A stretch of DNA of 64,000 nucleotides. Source: Ostrinia nubilalis. Its lineage: Eukaryota; Arthropoda; Insecta; Lepidoptera; Crambidae. Location: positions 7,812,001 through 7,876,000 of the forward strand of contig NC_087118.1 in the NCBI RefSeq assembly GCF_963855985.1. The letters run 5' to 3'. Below the pieces are notes generated by a model, which saw nothing but the letters and a program-made list of their open reading frames with translations, searched no databases and was not told where the DNA came from. Below, one piece after another: positions 10,301 through 18,239 of this stretch (position 1 is the first letter of the stretch; each line of letters starts with the position of its first letter). Position numbers and translations under genes: made by a program.

Positions 10301-11393
10301 TACTTTTAATCAATTGATTCTTGGACACGCCTATTTGTGATAAGTAATACAAAGGCAAAACATTTACATCTGCACCAGAATCCAATTTAAAACGCACCAA
10401 TTTATTATTAATTTTTAAAATAGCACTCCAATAATCTACACGTTTATCAATAAAATTGTTTACCTGTTCCTCGGACTCCACACAATAAACATTTGACTCA
10501 TAATTACAGACACGAGCAAAATGGTTCATTTTCAGGCACCGTAGGCACTTTTTTCCGTAAGCCGGGCATTTATATTGTCCATGTACACCTCCACATCGCG
10601 TGCAGTTGGCTTTTTCACGTCGTACCGGTGCTCCTTGCGCCGACGCCCGCGACGCCGACGACGGTCCCGCTGCTCCGCGGGCCGCCAGCTGATGTTGCAT
10701 GTGTGGGCGGCCTCGAGCTCGTGTCCCTCGGCGTGAGATCAAAGCATTGACCTCTCTCTGTTCATCTTCAGGATATTCACAATTTCTCGATACCGCCATT
10801 CTCATACCGTTGTTTTTGTTGTATTTTATTTCGTGAACGTATTCTTGTTTTATATTTTCTGAGTATAATCTTGACACGGTGGCTATTCGGCAAATCTCTT
10901 GTGCTTTATCCAAGTTTAACTTTTCTTCCCGCAATAATCTTTCTCTTATTCCAGCATCGTTCACGCCACATACCAACCGATCTTTTATCAAATCTTCCAT
11001 CAAATCGTTGAAATCGCAAGATTGTGCCAGTTTCCTTAGTTCATATATGTATTGATCAATCGATTCGTTTTCCATTTGGCCTCTTGTGAAGAACTTATGT
11101 CTTTCGACCGTTACATTTTTCTTCACTTTAAAATGGTCGTCCAAAATGTCGATGACTTGCTGCTGCGTATTGTATTTTTTGTTGGACTGATCTACGACTT
11201 CTCGACACTGTTCGCCAATTACGTGCAATAATATGTTTATTTGTATCTCAGGGCTTTTTTCCTTTAGCTGACACGCTTTGAAATAAATTTCAAAACCTTT
11301 TTTCCAACGTATCCAGTCTGCATTTCTTCCTGAAGTGTCAATCGAGTTTTCATCGTATTTAAACGGCAACGGGGGAGTGAGCACTGTCTCCAT
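7350..11393 (-). CDS. gag-pol: gypsy-2 Gag-Pol polyprotein (1347 aa)
   Basis: A single intact frame starts at ATG 11393, about 70 nt downstream of the primer-binding site. Approximate order in residues: Gag capsid-like helices 1-200 with a KFFTRGQMENESIDQY block; two zinc knuckles 265-300 (CTRCGGVHGQYKC, then CLRCLKMNHFARVC); retropepsin near 340 (KLDSGADVNVLP); RT 470-650 with FSTLDASAGFWQV and catalytic YIDD; RNase H 720-850 with LSVDASKTGLGACL and TDHKPL; integrase from about 990, with a zinc-binding HLGHMGLDK and CDVCLSHRK, then catalytic GVDLFQL, MSDCGPQF and NGQIERTIQ. All catalytic acidic residues that I can place are present. Length is normal for a fused gypsy Gag-Pol, and there is no env. 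Confidence 0.95.
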   Translation of the reverse strand: METVLTPPLPFKYDENSIDTSGRNADWIRWKKGFEIYFKACQLKEKSPEIQINILLHVIGEQCREVVDQSNKKYNTQQQVIDILDDHFKVKKNVTVERHKFFTRGQMENESIDQYIYELRKLAQSCDFNDLMEDLIKDRLVCGVNDAGIRERLLREEKLNLDKAQEICRIATVSRLYSENIKQEYVHEIKYNKNNGMRMAVSRNCEYPEDEQREVNALISRRGTRARGRPHMQHQLAARGAAGPSSASRASAQGAPVRREKANCTRCGGVHGQYKCPAYGKKCLRCLKMNHFARVCNYESNVYCVESEEQVNNFIDKRVDYWSAILKINNKLVRFKLDSGADVNVLPLYYLSQIGVSKNQLIKSNTKLSSYSGETIHVLGKIHLRVYYKETMYVLEFKIADVQSCPILSKHSCLELNLLQRVMSIKSSNSVPVFLDSYQDVFEGIGCLPGYYSIKLKNEVEPVIHAPRKLPFAIRDDVKKKLLEMEAQNIIAKVEGPSEWVSSITVVKKANGDLRICLDPKELNNAIKREHFRLPTLDEILSKLSGAKYFSTLDASAGFWQVALDNSSSLCTFNTPFGRYKFLRMPYGICSASEVFHKKMVENFDDLEGVCMYIDDLLVYGNTRAQHDERLKQVLERCRKINLKLNKDKCKFGLEEIKYLGHRISKNGLYPEDSHLTAITNMPIPKNKKDVERLLGLVTYVGSFIPNLSDKTLPLRELLRKETEWHWDERHEKCVQDLKACLITRPVLQYYCLKTPIVLSVDASKTGLGACLMQNNLPVCYASKSLTTTEQRYAQIEKELYACLFACERFNPYIYGREDVTIETDHKPLISIFKKPIVDAPLRLQKMLLRLQRYSFRLIYKPGKHLYIADALSRAYEPCAVMSQSAAARGDGTSSSRELDEVCAVVQHAARVTSQYISDEQFINIQKYTEIDDELVQLKKYILHGWPIENNKVVEVVRPYCTYKESLSTAYGLIWKDDRVVIPRSLRKEMLNKIHLGHMGLDKCKLRARESVFWPHINKDLINLISNCDVCLSHRKNNQKEELQSHEIPDRPWAKVGVDLFQLKGLDYLLLVDYYSKYFEIVELQSTTAETVVKSLKNIFSRQGIPNIVMSDCGPQFSCFKFKEFAKTWQFRHITSSPYYPQSNGQIERTIQTVKNIMIKSIEDGTDYRLALLECLNTPLSTDLASPAELLQSRKLRGIIPLSNKLLKPKIQRNVKNNLLKRQSNQKLYYDKSFRKLSKLSVGQKVKFLNVIKNVWVSGTISRILGDRSYEIKYSNGRTTKRNRRHIRLDTRDQETAIQNKTCNFDYDDIAVTCSSEPQRNADNRNVPNQYVTRFGRTVRPPNKLGS

Positions 11394-11460
11394 GACGAAA
11401 TGTTCTGTATTTTAACACTTTTAAAATACGAATTACTACTTCAATTATCTACTGCCGAAT

Positions 11461-11478
11461 ATCCTACCGGCTGCGCCA
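11461..11478 (-). other. gypsy-2 primer-binding site
   Basis: Immediately inside the 5' LTR the minus strand reads TGGCGCAGCCGGTAGGAT. Its location (no gap after ...TTTACA) and TGGCGC start fit a tRNA 3'-end primer site. I did not identify the tRNA. Confidence 0.7.
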
Positions 11479-11600
11479 TGTAAACGTTTGTGAGGCACGT
11501 ACAATGAAACACAGGGCTGAGCAATGACTGATTTAATTCTATAAGATGCGGGTGAAAGCACATAATAAAATATTGACATTAGTTATCAAACTACCTGACA
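11479..11600 (-). repeat. gypsy-2 5' LTR (122 bp)
   Basis: On the minus strand it starts TGTCAGGTAGTTTG and ends GTTTACA, so it has TG...CA termini, and it abuts the ATAC duplication outside and the primer-binding site inside. Such a short LTR is compatible with mag-like gypsy elements. Confidence 0.75.
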
Positions 11601-11644
11601 ATACAGATATAGATTGGTATAGATAGAGAGAAAAAATACGTCAG

Positions 11645-11866
11645 CATCATCATTTCAGCTACAGGACGTCCACTGCTGAACATAGGCCTCCCCCAATGAC
11701 TTCCACATCGCACGGTTGGAAGCACATAGTACGCAGAACTGACGGCCGATGGGCCAGCAAGGTTATGGAGCGGAGGCCACGTACCGTAAAACACAGCGTT
11801 GGGACATCCACCGACAAGGTGGTCCGACGACCTGATAAAGGTTGCTGGAAGGCCAGATGCAGGCCG
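11645..11866 (-). mobile_element. RTE LINE 3' fragment with 5' inversion
   Basis: 11645-11719 on the minus strand encodes the RTE C-terminus (NRAMWKSLGEAYVQQWTS, then stop and 3' UTR). The adjacent 11722-11866 encodes, on the plus strand, the segment that normally lies just before it (HIVRRTDGRW, then the RPRTxxxSVG region). Compared with the uninverted RTE at 61155-61335, the two pieces are contiguous in the source but head-to-head here. This is the signature of twin priming during target-primed reverse transcription. It sits in the BEL relic between its RNase H islands. Confidence 0.82.
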
Positions 11867-11951
11867 AGTAAAAATACAATAATTATAATAAATTTAGCGA
11901 TGCCTCTGTAAGTGCATTATACTGCAGCCGTTCACATAAGATCTACTAGAT

Positions 11952-12180
11952 CAAGGCTGCTCAACTCCAGGCCCGCGGGCCACAGAGTGGCCCCCAAAAG
12001 AATTTTAAGTGGCCCGCGCATGTACAGTTTGAAAAAAAAAAACGCACCATATAAAAAATCCCACCGAGCACAGTACAAACTAAGATCTCTCTGAAGTTAG
12101 CTGTCAAAAATGTAGGTGGCCCGTCGTTAACGACTGAATCCACCGTTTGGCCCGACTCTTCAAAAAGTTGAGCAGCCTTG
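11952..12180. mobile_element. hAT-like MITE (229 bp)
   Basis: Perfect 15-bp terminal inverted repeats, CAAGGCTGCTCAACT and AGTTGAGCAGCCTTG, flanked by an 8-bp duplication TACTAGAT / AACTAGAT (11944-11951 and 12181-12188, one mismatch). The interior holds GGCCCGCGGGCC and a poly-A run, without an ORF. An 8-bp duplication with CA-starting ends indicates the hAT superfamily. Inserted in BEL relic RNase H coding sequence. Confidence 0.88.
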
Positions 12181-12469
12181 AACTAGATGAAGGGTTTGAA
12201 ACGAAATTAATTGCTAAAAAACTCAAGTGCTCTCTGAAACCTGTTTTTCTTTTACTACGTCTTGAGCTATGTGCTGCTTTGAGTAAACTGGATGAAGCAA
12301 ATGAGAAGGAATAATGTTGTGAAGAATACCAACCTCACAGATGTTCGCACACTATGAACAGATTTTTCTATTGTGATCGCCTAGCTGTCTGGAGAGACGA
12401 ATAGGTGCAAATCTATTGTTGCAAACCGCGTCGTGGAGATTGTCGAAAAAGTTTATATTAATACTGTTT

Positions 12470-12619
12470 GTTTCAGCCAAATGACGTCCACTGCTGGACA
12501 AAGGCCTCCCCCAAGGTTTTCCACAATGAACGGTCCTGCGCTGCCCGCATCCAGGCTCTTCCCGCGACCTTTACCAGATCGTCGGTCCACCTAGTAGGAG
12601 GCCTGCCCACGCTACGTTT
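12470..12619 (-). mobile_element. RTE LINE 3'-end fragment
   Basis: The minus strand encodes RWTDDLVKVAGRAWMRAAQD and WKTLGEAFVQQWTSFG followed by a stop, the C-terminus of lepidopteran RTE-type LINEs (compare 61155-61335). It is 5'-truncated and interrupts the BEL relic between RNase H and integrase islands. Confidence 0.85.
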
Positions 12620-12960
12620 AATTAATACTGACATCATGTTAATTCACAAGAAAGCTGACTCAGCTCCACATTTTGGATTATCAAGGCGAAACCATTGGCG
12701 AGAAAATAAGTAGATACCTATTTCAATTGTGCTAAATTGAATGCTACTGCTAAAGTAAGTAATGGGAGATTTACCAGAACAGCAAGTTACTCAATCTAGA
12801 CAATTCATGAACAAGGGAGACGATTTTGAAGGACCCTTTCAAATTTTGAAGTCCAAGGGAACAAAACTATAGAAGCCTATAATATTTTTATTGTCTGCAT
12901 GACTACAAAAGTTACCCACATTGAACTCGTTGGTGACATCACTTACGAATCCTATAAGCT

Positions 12961-13032
12961 CGATCAGCCGGCGTGCAGCGATGGCGATCGATGCATTTTG
13001 TCTGATCGCCATCACTGCACGCCGGCTGATCG
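12961..13032. repeat. 29-bp hairpin within BEL relic integrase
   Basis: Left arm 12961-12989 (CGATCAGCCGGCGTGCAGCG...) and right arm 13004-13032 are inverted repeats with one mismatch around a 14-nt loop. It is strikingly GC-rich compared with its surroundings and lies after the ESYK codons of the relic integrase. Either a tiny MITE or the remnant of one; no clear target duplication. Confidence 0.7.
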
Positions 13033-13449
13033 CGTGTGATTGCGTTGGTTTGGCTGAACCTTTAAAGAGAGAAAGAACAATTTTTATTTGGTCCAAAACT
13101 TATAGGTGCTTTTATACGCTTTGTTGAAGAGTGACCGGACCTGTGAAGCAACCAGGATAGAAACTTTGTCTGAGCCAGGAATTTCATAAGGCCTGGAAAA
13201 ATAATGCAATTTACTGGACAAATAGGGTCAACACTAGGATATAGAAGGCACTTAATGGCACTACATTCCAGTGGCAAGTCCAATCTGTGGAGGTCTGCGG
13301 AAAGCTGGCGTGGTCGATCAAGTACTATCTGAAAAGAATACTGACTGCTCATCATACATACGAAAAGATGGCAACAGTTTTGTATCAGGTTGTGGCATTT
13401 TTAAACGTCTGACCATTATATCCTTTTGATGACAATATTCTTTAAAATA

Positions 13450-14859
13450 CATACAAACTTGTGTCATTTTATAATTAGGGACGCACCGATTGTTGCTTAC
13501 TGCTTTGAAAGACGTAAAGATACATACCTTGTCACGCTGGCAATACACGCAGAAGCTGATAAATGAACTAATGCTAATGCAAAGATGAATATTTATCACG
13601 ATTACTACGATAACGGTTCACTGAAGAGAGAGACAGAATTTAAAATGGATCTTGTACTCATAAAGACCGATCATTTTACCACGTTTTACCACCATCATTA
13701 ATACGAATTTTTGCTAAACACACAGGATCTGATAGTCTTACAAGAGTATTTAGTGCAAGAAGTAGTGGTTCGGATACTTAAATAACTGAAACTAAGTTAA
13801 TTTGTGCTTTGTTAATAACTAAATTACATCTAAATAAATGTATCAATATCGGTATAAAACACAACATCGCCAAAAGTTTCGTAAAATAAATTAGGCAACT
13901 AGACTTGCATAAAGATAATCTACGTAGAAAATAACGTATCCATTGTTATGTATTATTATTCGAATAAAAGTTTCGTGGAAGAATTAGGCATCTAGACTTG
14001 CACAAAATTACCAGCATAATGTGCACAAAAGTTTCGTGGAAAAACTAAGCAACTAAACTTGCACCACGATACCCACCAAATAATATCCTAAAATAAGTAT
14101 GCAACAATAGATACGCGAAAATAATTTTTAAAATCTTCGTGGAAGATGTACGTAACTATTAATATGCTATTATTCATACGGAACGTTATTAAACAATTAA
14201 GTGCAAATGTATTTACTTCGTTTTTCCTATGGAAATTTAGATATTTTAATGTTGCAATATTTTACATATTCGTACATAATTTCTTCATTTTTAAGAGAAA
14301 AATTATGAAAAAAATTGACAATATGTATTACCTCCTTCTTGATTTTTTAGTGCAATAAAAAAAATATCGCACAAGTGGACTTGCATACTTGTTCCAGGGG
14401 GGGTGCGATCTATTTTAACGGTAAATAAAATATTTACCCTCCCGACGTTTCGGCTCGGTTGCAAAAAGTAAAAATGCAACATAATAGTTTAAAATAATAT
14501 ATTGAAATTTTCAGTTTGTGTCTAAATTTAAGTCCTAAGGTTCTTTTTGTTTTAAAAAATATGACTTCGTGATGAAACCTTGTGTTAACAACACTAACAG
14601 TTTTTATTAATATGTGGCAAATATTGTACACAAAAGCAAAAAAATATATCATGGAGTTTGTGATAACAAACCAAACATACTTTGGGATAAGAATTGGACA
14701 AAATAATAAATATTGGGTGCCCAAATAATATCGTCGTAAACCTTGTGTACCTAGACTCTTTGCGATACTGAAGTCAAGCAGGACGTAAAGGGCTTCAATT
14801 TGGAGGGCCAAAGATATGGATTGAGCTTTCTAATCACTAAAATGATCAAAAGCGAAATC
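13450..14859. other. AT-rich stretch with degenerate reiterated motif
   Basis: No gene recognised. At 13871, 13965 and 14025 a motif close to AAAAGTTTCGTGGAA, followed by CAACTAGACTTGCA, recurs with irregular spacing, with a weaker copy near 14370. It could be the 3' untranslated region or LTR zone of the BEL relic. Open frames at 14146-14358 and 14434-14811 have no supporting features. Confidence 0.45.
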
Positions 14860-15300
14860 ATGATGAGTACGGAAAAAGTAAAAGCAGCTATCTTCCATGG
14901 ACTGCAAATCCGTACTCTTATAAAAGACTGTAATTTTGTAAACTATATAACACAAATTGAATCTGAAGCATAGCTTAGTTGTTTTAGTAGTAAAACATTT
15001 TTTGGGAAATGTTAGAACAAATGGATATACTGGTGTTCAAAATTGGTTGCTAAAATCCTTAAAAAATTACACACGCCAATTTGAGCTTTAAATTGTATTT
15101 TTTACAATAGCCATTTCAACTGATTCCTACATAATGTGGGCGATTATAGTAAGGGACAATAAGAACGGTTCCACCAGAACAGCAGGATAGTGGAAAACAG
15201 ATACCATGGTACTGGCTGTTGGACTTTAATAAGTGATTATCCTGAACAAATCCATAACAGAAAAGCTTGCAAAAAAACGTTTTTGTAGTTTTTTTCTTTA
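14860..15300 (+). pseudogene. relic of a transposon-derived protein with ERFHQ motif
   Basis: In shifting plus frames I read VKAAIFHGLQIRTLIKDCNF near 14880, then NSHFN and ERFHQNSRIVENRYHG near 15110-15200, then IHNRKACKKTF near 15250. I recognise this layout (an N-S-H-L-x-F-F segment followed by GERFHQDI...RYxG) from widespread uncharacterised proteins of arthropods and cnidarians that appear transposon-derived. Several in-frame stops show it is dead. The family cannot be named from this sequence. Confidence 0.5.
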
Positions 15301-15326
15301 TTATTTGATGAAAAACATATTTTTTA

Positions 15327-15530
<204 letters not shown>

Positions 15531-16174
15531 CTATACATAGTATAAGTAAAAATATTTTGAATGCATAGATTAGTATTTTCATGACGATTTTTTCAGAGAA
15601 ATTTATTTATTTATTTAGTTTTCTTTATTAGGAAAACATACAGCTTATATTATGATACAGGTAGAATAAAAATAATAAGTCTTACACTAGCTTATGAATT
15701 TTCAATAGCTAATAGTCATCATTCCTCCGCCAACCTCGGTCCGGAGCGGTTGTGCACTGTCTCCGCGTTAGTTTGCTTATTGGAACTTGCTTTCGATTTT
15801 CTGTGATTGGTCGCGAGTGATAAATTCATTTCCTTGTTCCTCTTGTGAGTGTTAAATGGACTAACTCCTCCTACTGGGCGGTCCTTGACAAGGATAGATT
15901 TCTTTCGCGCAACTACTTCCCAAAAATTTTACTGTGTGGGAGTTTTGAACCCGGAGTCTCGAAGTGCCGTTATACTGGTCTGCCTGGCGACGCATTGAGC
16001 TATCGGTACTCGTGCCAGGCCTGGCTCACTCCGCGCGGTACATCCGATAATTACCTACAGCGAAGCGCCCCGCCGGCGGGTATTATATCAGTCGAGTGTC
16101 ACGCGCGCGCCCGTCAGGACGCTGGCGTGCGTTGTAGTATGTACCTAATTCTATGATCGAAGTATTATTTAAAA
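15531..16174. other. non-coding, includes GC-rich 15720-16140
   Basis: No convincing gene. The GC-rich part precedes the THAP-like exon at 16175 and could be its promoter or 5' UTR, but it carries no recognisable element. This is only an inference from position. Confidence 0.3.
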
Positions 16175-16280
16175 ATGGACATAAAAAGAAATAAATATTG
16201 TGCGGGGTTCGGGTGTTTAAATTCGAAAAGAAATCTACACCGGATTTATCTTTTTTTTCGCTTCCCAAAGATGCTGAAAG
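16175..16280 (+). pseudogene. THAP zinc-finger first-exon fragment
   Basis: From ATG 16175 the frame gives KYCAGFGCLNSKR, the C-x4-C start of a THAP domain. After a one-base shift near 16222 the next frame gives STPDLSFFSLPKDAER, the typical THAP LSFxxxPK segment. It ends exactly at a GTATGT splice-donor-like site (16281). The rest of the domain (C-x35-50-H and the AVPTIF-type end) is not found downstream, where RTE and LINE-A sequence follows. Could be a host exon, or one from a P-element or other THAP-bearing transposon. The frameshift suggests a pseudogene or a sequencing error. Confidence 0.55.
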
Positions 16281-16379
16281 GTATGTTGGTCATGTAGGTA
16301 GTTAATCAATAATTCTTAGGATAGTATAGGAACCTAACCTACCATGACTACTGCTCAGTGCTCAGAATGCGTTCGTTCG

Positions 16380-16440
16380 TTTCAGCCAAATGACGTCCAC
16401 TGCTGGACAAAGGCCTCTCCCAAGGTTTTCCATAATGAAT
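16380..16440 (-). mobile_element. short RTE LINE 3'-end fragment
   Basis: The minus strand reads WKTLGEAFVQQWTSFG then stop, identical in motif to the RTE end at 12470-12619. Only about 60 bp remains. Confidence 0.8.
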
Positions 16441-16643
16441 GCGTACTTACCTACATACGTACCTCATTGTCATTACATATAAGTAGATTAATTAATTTTT
16501 CACTAGACAGCAACCCTAACAACGTAAGAAGAGTTCAGAGGCACGCGATAGAAAGAGATTTTTTTTTTCTCGGTTCTTCGATCGGGCTCGCTACACAAAA
16601 TCCTATTTGAATTTGGTAAACTTCACTGCAACAAGCTTCAAGG

Positions 16644-18239
16644 ATGTTGACCCGTAAGGCCACCATGAAGGACATGGAAGTTAAGTTGAGGCAGGCTCTC
16701 CTGGACCTCAAAGCTTCACGAGAGGTCAGCGACCAGCTTCTCCGGGAACGTGAAGACAGTGAACAGGAGATTCAAAAAGTTGTAAACAGGAACTCACAAC
16801 TGAAGAATGAGCTTGCCGAGCTTCATGGCAAATATCTGGACCTGGCGGAACAATGTTTGAAATTGCAACAAACGGTGAATTCCTTCAGTGAATGCAACAA
16901 CACTCATGAGCAGGCTTTGGATCGCATCCATGACCTCGAAAAGAGCCTATGTGAGTCACATAAAACCATAAAATCTATGGAGGAAGAAAAACAGGCTCAA
17001 GAATTCAACTCAACCGTTAGCCTGTATAATGAATTGATGAACAATGATCATGAATCGAAGAATCCAACTATACCCATAATAGACTTGACCTGTGATGTGT
17101 CCTGTTCCGGTCCAGCAGTAAATTATCAATTTAATAGTAATAATAAACTTAAAAAATATATTAAAATCAAGAAATTTATCAAAAAATGCAAAAAATTAAT
17201 TAAATTTCAACGTAGTTTACCTAAACAGTCAATTCTAATGAAAGAAAAAAATCTTTTAAAAGAAAAGCTTAAATCATACAACTTAAAAATAGAACAAAAC
17301 AAAAAGTTGTATGATGATAATACTTTGATCTTACATGAGAAAATAGATGACTTGGAACTTTATCTTAAACAGTTCAAATCTCGATATGAAATTGCACAGA
17401 AACAAATCAATGAACATGTACTGGCCACTTCCAAACTTGTTGACCTATGCAATTACAACACTGAGCGTTTTGAGTCCTTATCAAAAAAACAGTCTTGTAA
17501 CTGTATTAATGGCCTTCAGCCCACTATAATACCAAAGTCTATTCAAACTGAGCCGGCGCAGGACATATTATTAATTGAATCCCAAACTAATGAAACTGCC
17601 TTGTCTAAAAAAATTAGTGATACCGGTAATGGAGGGAAAACCTTTATTTATTCTGATCAGCTTGGTCAGGGGTTAGGTTCTATGCTCAGGGAGCACTTGA
17701 ATACACAGGTCTTGAATTATTGCTATCCAGGCAGGTTTCTGACAGAGATAATTTACGAAATTGGTAAAAACCAAGAATTAGATGAGAACTCCAATGTAAT
17801 TATAATGTATGGTAATAGTTACTCTGTAGATAAAAAGAGTATAATTCAAAATATTGACCAACTATTAAATTTGCAAAATAGGTTAAAATTTAATATAATC
17901 TTGTGTACTTTACCCTATGTAAATTCAGGGTATAATCTAAATAAGATAAACAAGAACATATTTGATTTAAATATACTTATGTATAACTTGACTTATCGTC
18001 ATAGCGACGCACTTTTACTTTTTGACGTAAATAAATTTATTTCTAGCTTTAAGTTGACTGTAGATACAATGTATCTCTCTAAAAAATTGAAGAATAAATT
18101 AGCCTCATTGTTTGCATACAATATTAAATGTAATTATATTCATAAAACTGATCATAGTGAGGGTACTAATAATTTGATATCTCAGTATGTAAATAGTAAC
18201 AATATTATGACTGTACCTACTACTAGTTGTTTAAACTGA
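16644..18239 (+). CDS. LINE-A ORF1 protein, coiled coil plus SGNH/esterase-like domain (531 aa)
   Basis: Start at ATG 16644. Residues 1-130 are a heptad-rich coiled coil. About 155-270 is very lysine-rich and could bind nucleic acid. From about 330 a GDSL/SGNH-like domain is suggested by FIYSDQLGQGLG, followed by VIIMYGNSYSV and ILCTLPYV, corresponding to the block I (GDS-like), block III (G-N) and later strands of SGNH hydrolases. The serine of block I appears as S in YSDQ. ORF1 proteins with esterase domains are known in CR1-clade LINEs, where they form the RNP. Overlaps ORF2 by 13 nt in another frame, suggesting termination-reinitiation. Confidence 0.88.
   Translation: MLTRKATMKDMEVKLRQALLDLKASREVSDQLLREREDSEQEIQKVVNRNSQLKNELAELHGKYLDLAEQCLKLQQTVNSFSECNNTHEQALDRIHDLEKSLCESHKTIKSMEEEKQAQEFNSTVSLYNELMNNDHESKNPTIPIIDLTCDVSCSGPAVNYQFNSNNKLKKYIKIKKFIKKCKKLIKFQRSLPKQSILMKEKNLLKEKLKSYNLKIEQNKKLYDDNTLILHEKIDDLELYLKQFKSRYEIAQKQINEHVLATSKLVDLCNYNTERFESLSKKQSCNCINGLQPTIIPKSIQTEPAQDILLIESQTNETALSKKISDTGNGGKTFIYSDQLGQGLGSMLREHLNTQVLNYCYPGRFLTEIIYEIGKNQELDENSNVIIMYGNSYSVDKKSIIQNIDQLLNLQNRLKFNIILCTLPYVNSGYNLNKINKNIFDLNILMYNLTYRHSDALLLFDVNKFISSFKLTVDTMYLSKKLKNKLASLFAYNIKCNYIHKTDHSEGTNNLISQYVNSNNIMTVPTTSCLN

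Larger units (their letters stand above)
6773..11600 (-). mobile_element. Ty3/gypsy LTR retrotransposon with intact Gag-Pol (gypsy-2)
   Basis: The insertion is delimited by a 4-bp target duplication ATAC (6769-6772 and 11601-11604). Removing it restores the surrounding BEL relic codons (D-K-I-Q-I-stop-I-G-I). On the minus strand the order is 5' LTR (11600 to 11479), primer-binding site, gag-pol (11393-7350), an AT-rich 3' region containing a tandem duplication, and at the 3' end only the last 36 bp of the LTR (6808-6773). The single long ORF without frame damage makes this one of the younger insertions in the BEL relic. Confidence 0.88.
5540..13440 (+). pseudogene. pol: old BEL/Pao retrotransposon relic (pol), multiply interrupted
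   Basis: Translated in shifting plus-strand frames, islands of BEL pol appear in the right order. These are the VFDASC block near 5610-5625; a degenerate active site FYIKDLLSGAD near 5855-5890 (normally FYVDDLL); KRNILSDTS and DPLGW with VMAKIL near 6545-6640; an RNase H piece TAAVHIRST near 11920; RLELCAAL near 12265; a TDFSIVIA segment near 12360; integrase TTKVTHIELVGDITYESY near 12900-12955; GGLRKAGV and YYLKRIL near 13285-13340; and MATVLYQ near 13365. Stops and frameshifts are frequent. The relic is interrupted by at least six later insertions, listed separately. Removing the gypsy element with one ATAC keeps the codons around 6769 and 11601 in frame. No LTRs are identified. Confidence 0.82.

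Noticed and set aside
14146..14811. Two AT-rich frames (70 and 125 aa)
   Set aside because: Phe/Ile/Tyr-rich translations of AT-rich DNA without motifs or context.
18227..18229. TTG as a start codon for LINE-A ORF2
   Set aside because: This is a eukaryotic element; the position is only where the frame opens. I describe it as reinitiation after ORF1 and do not claim a TTG start.
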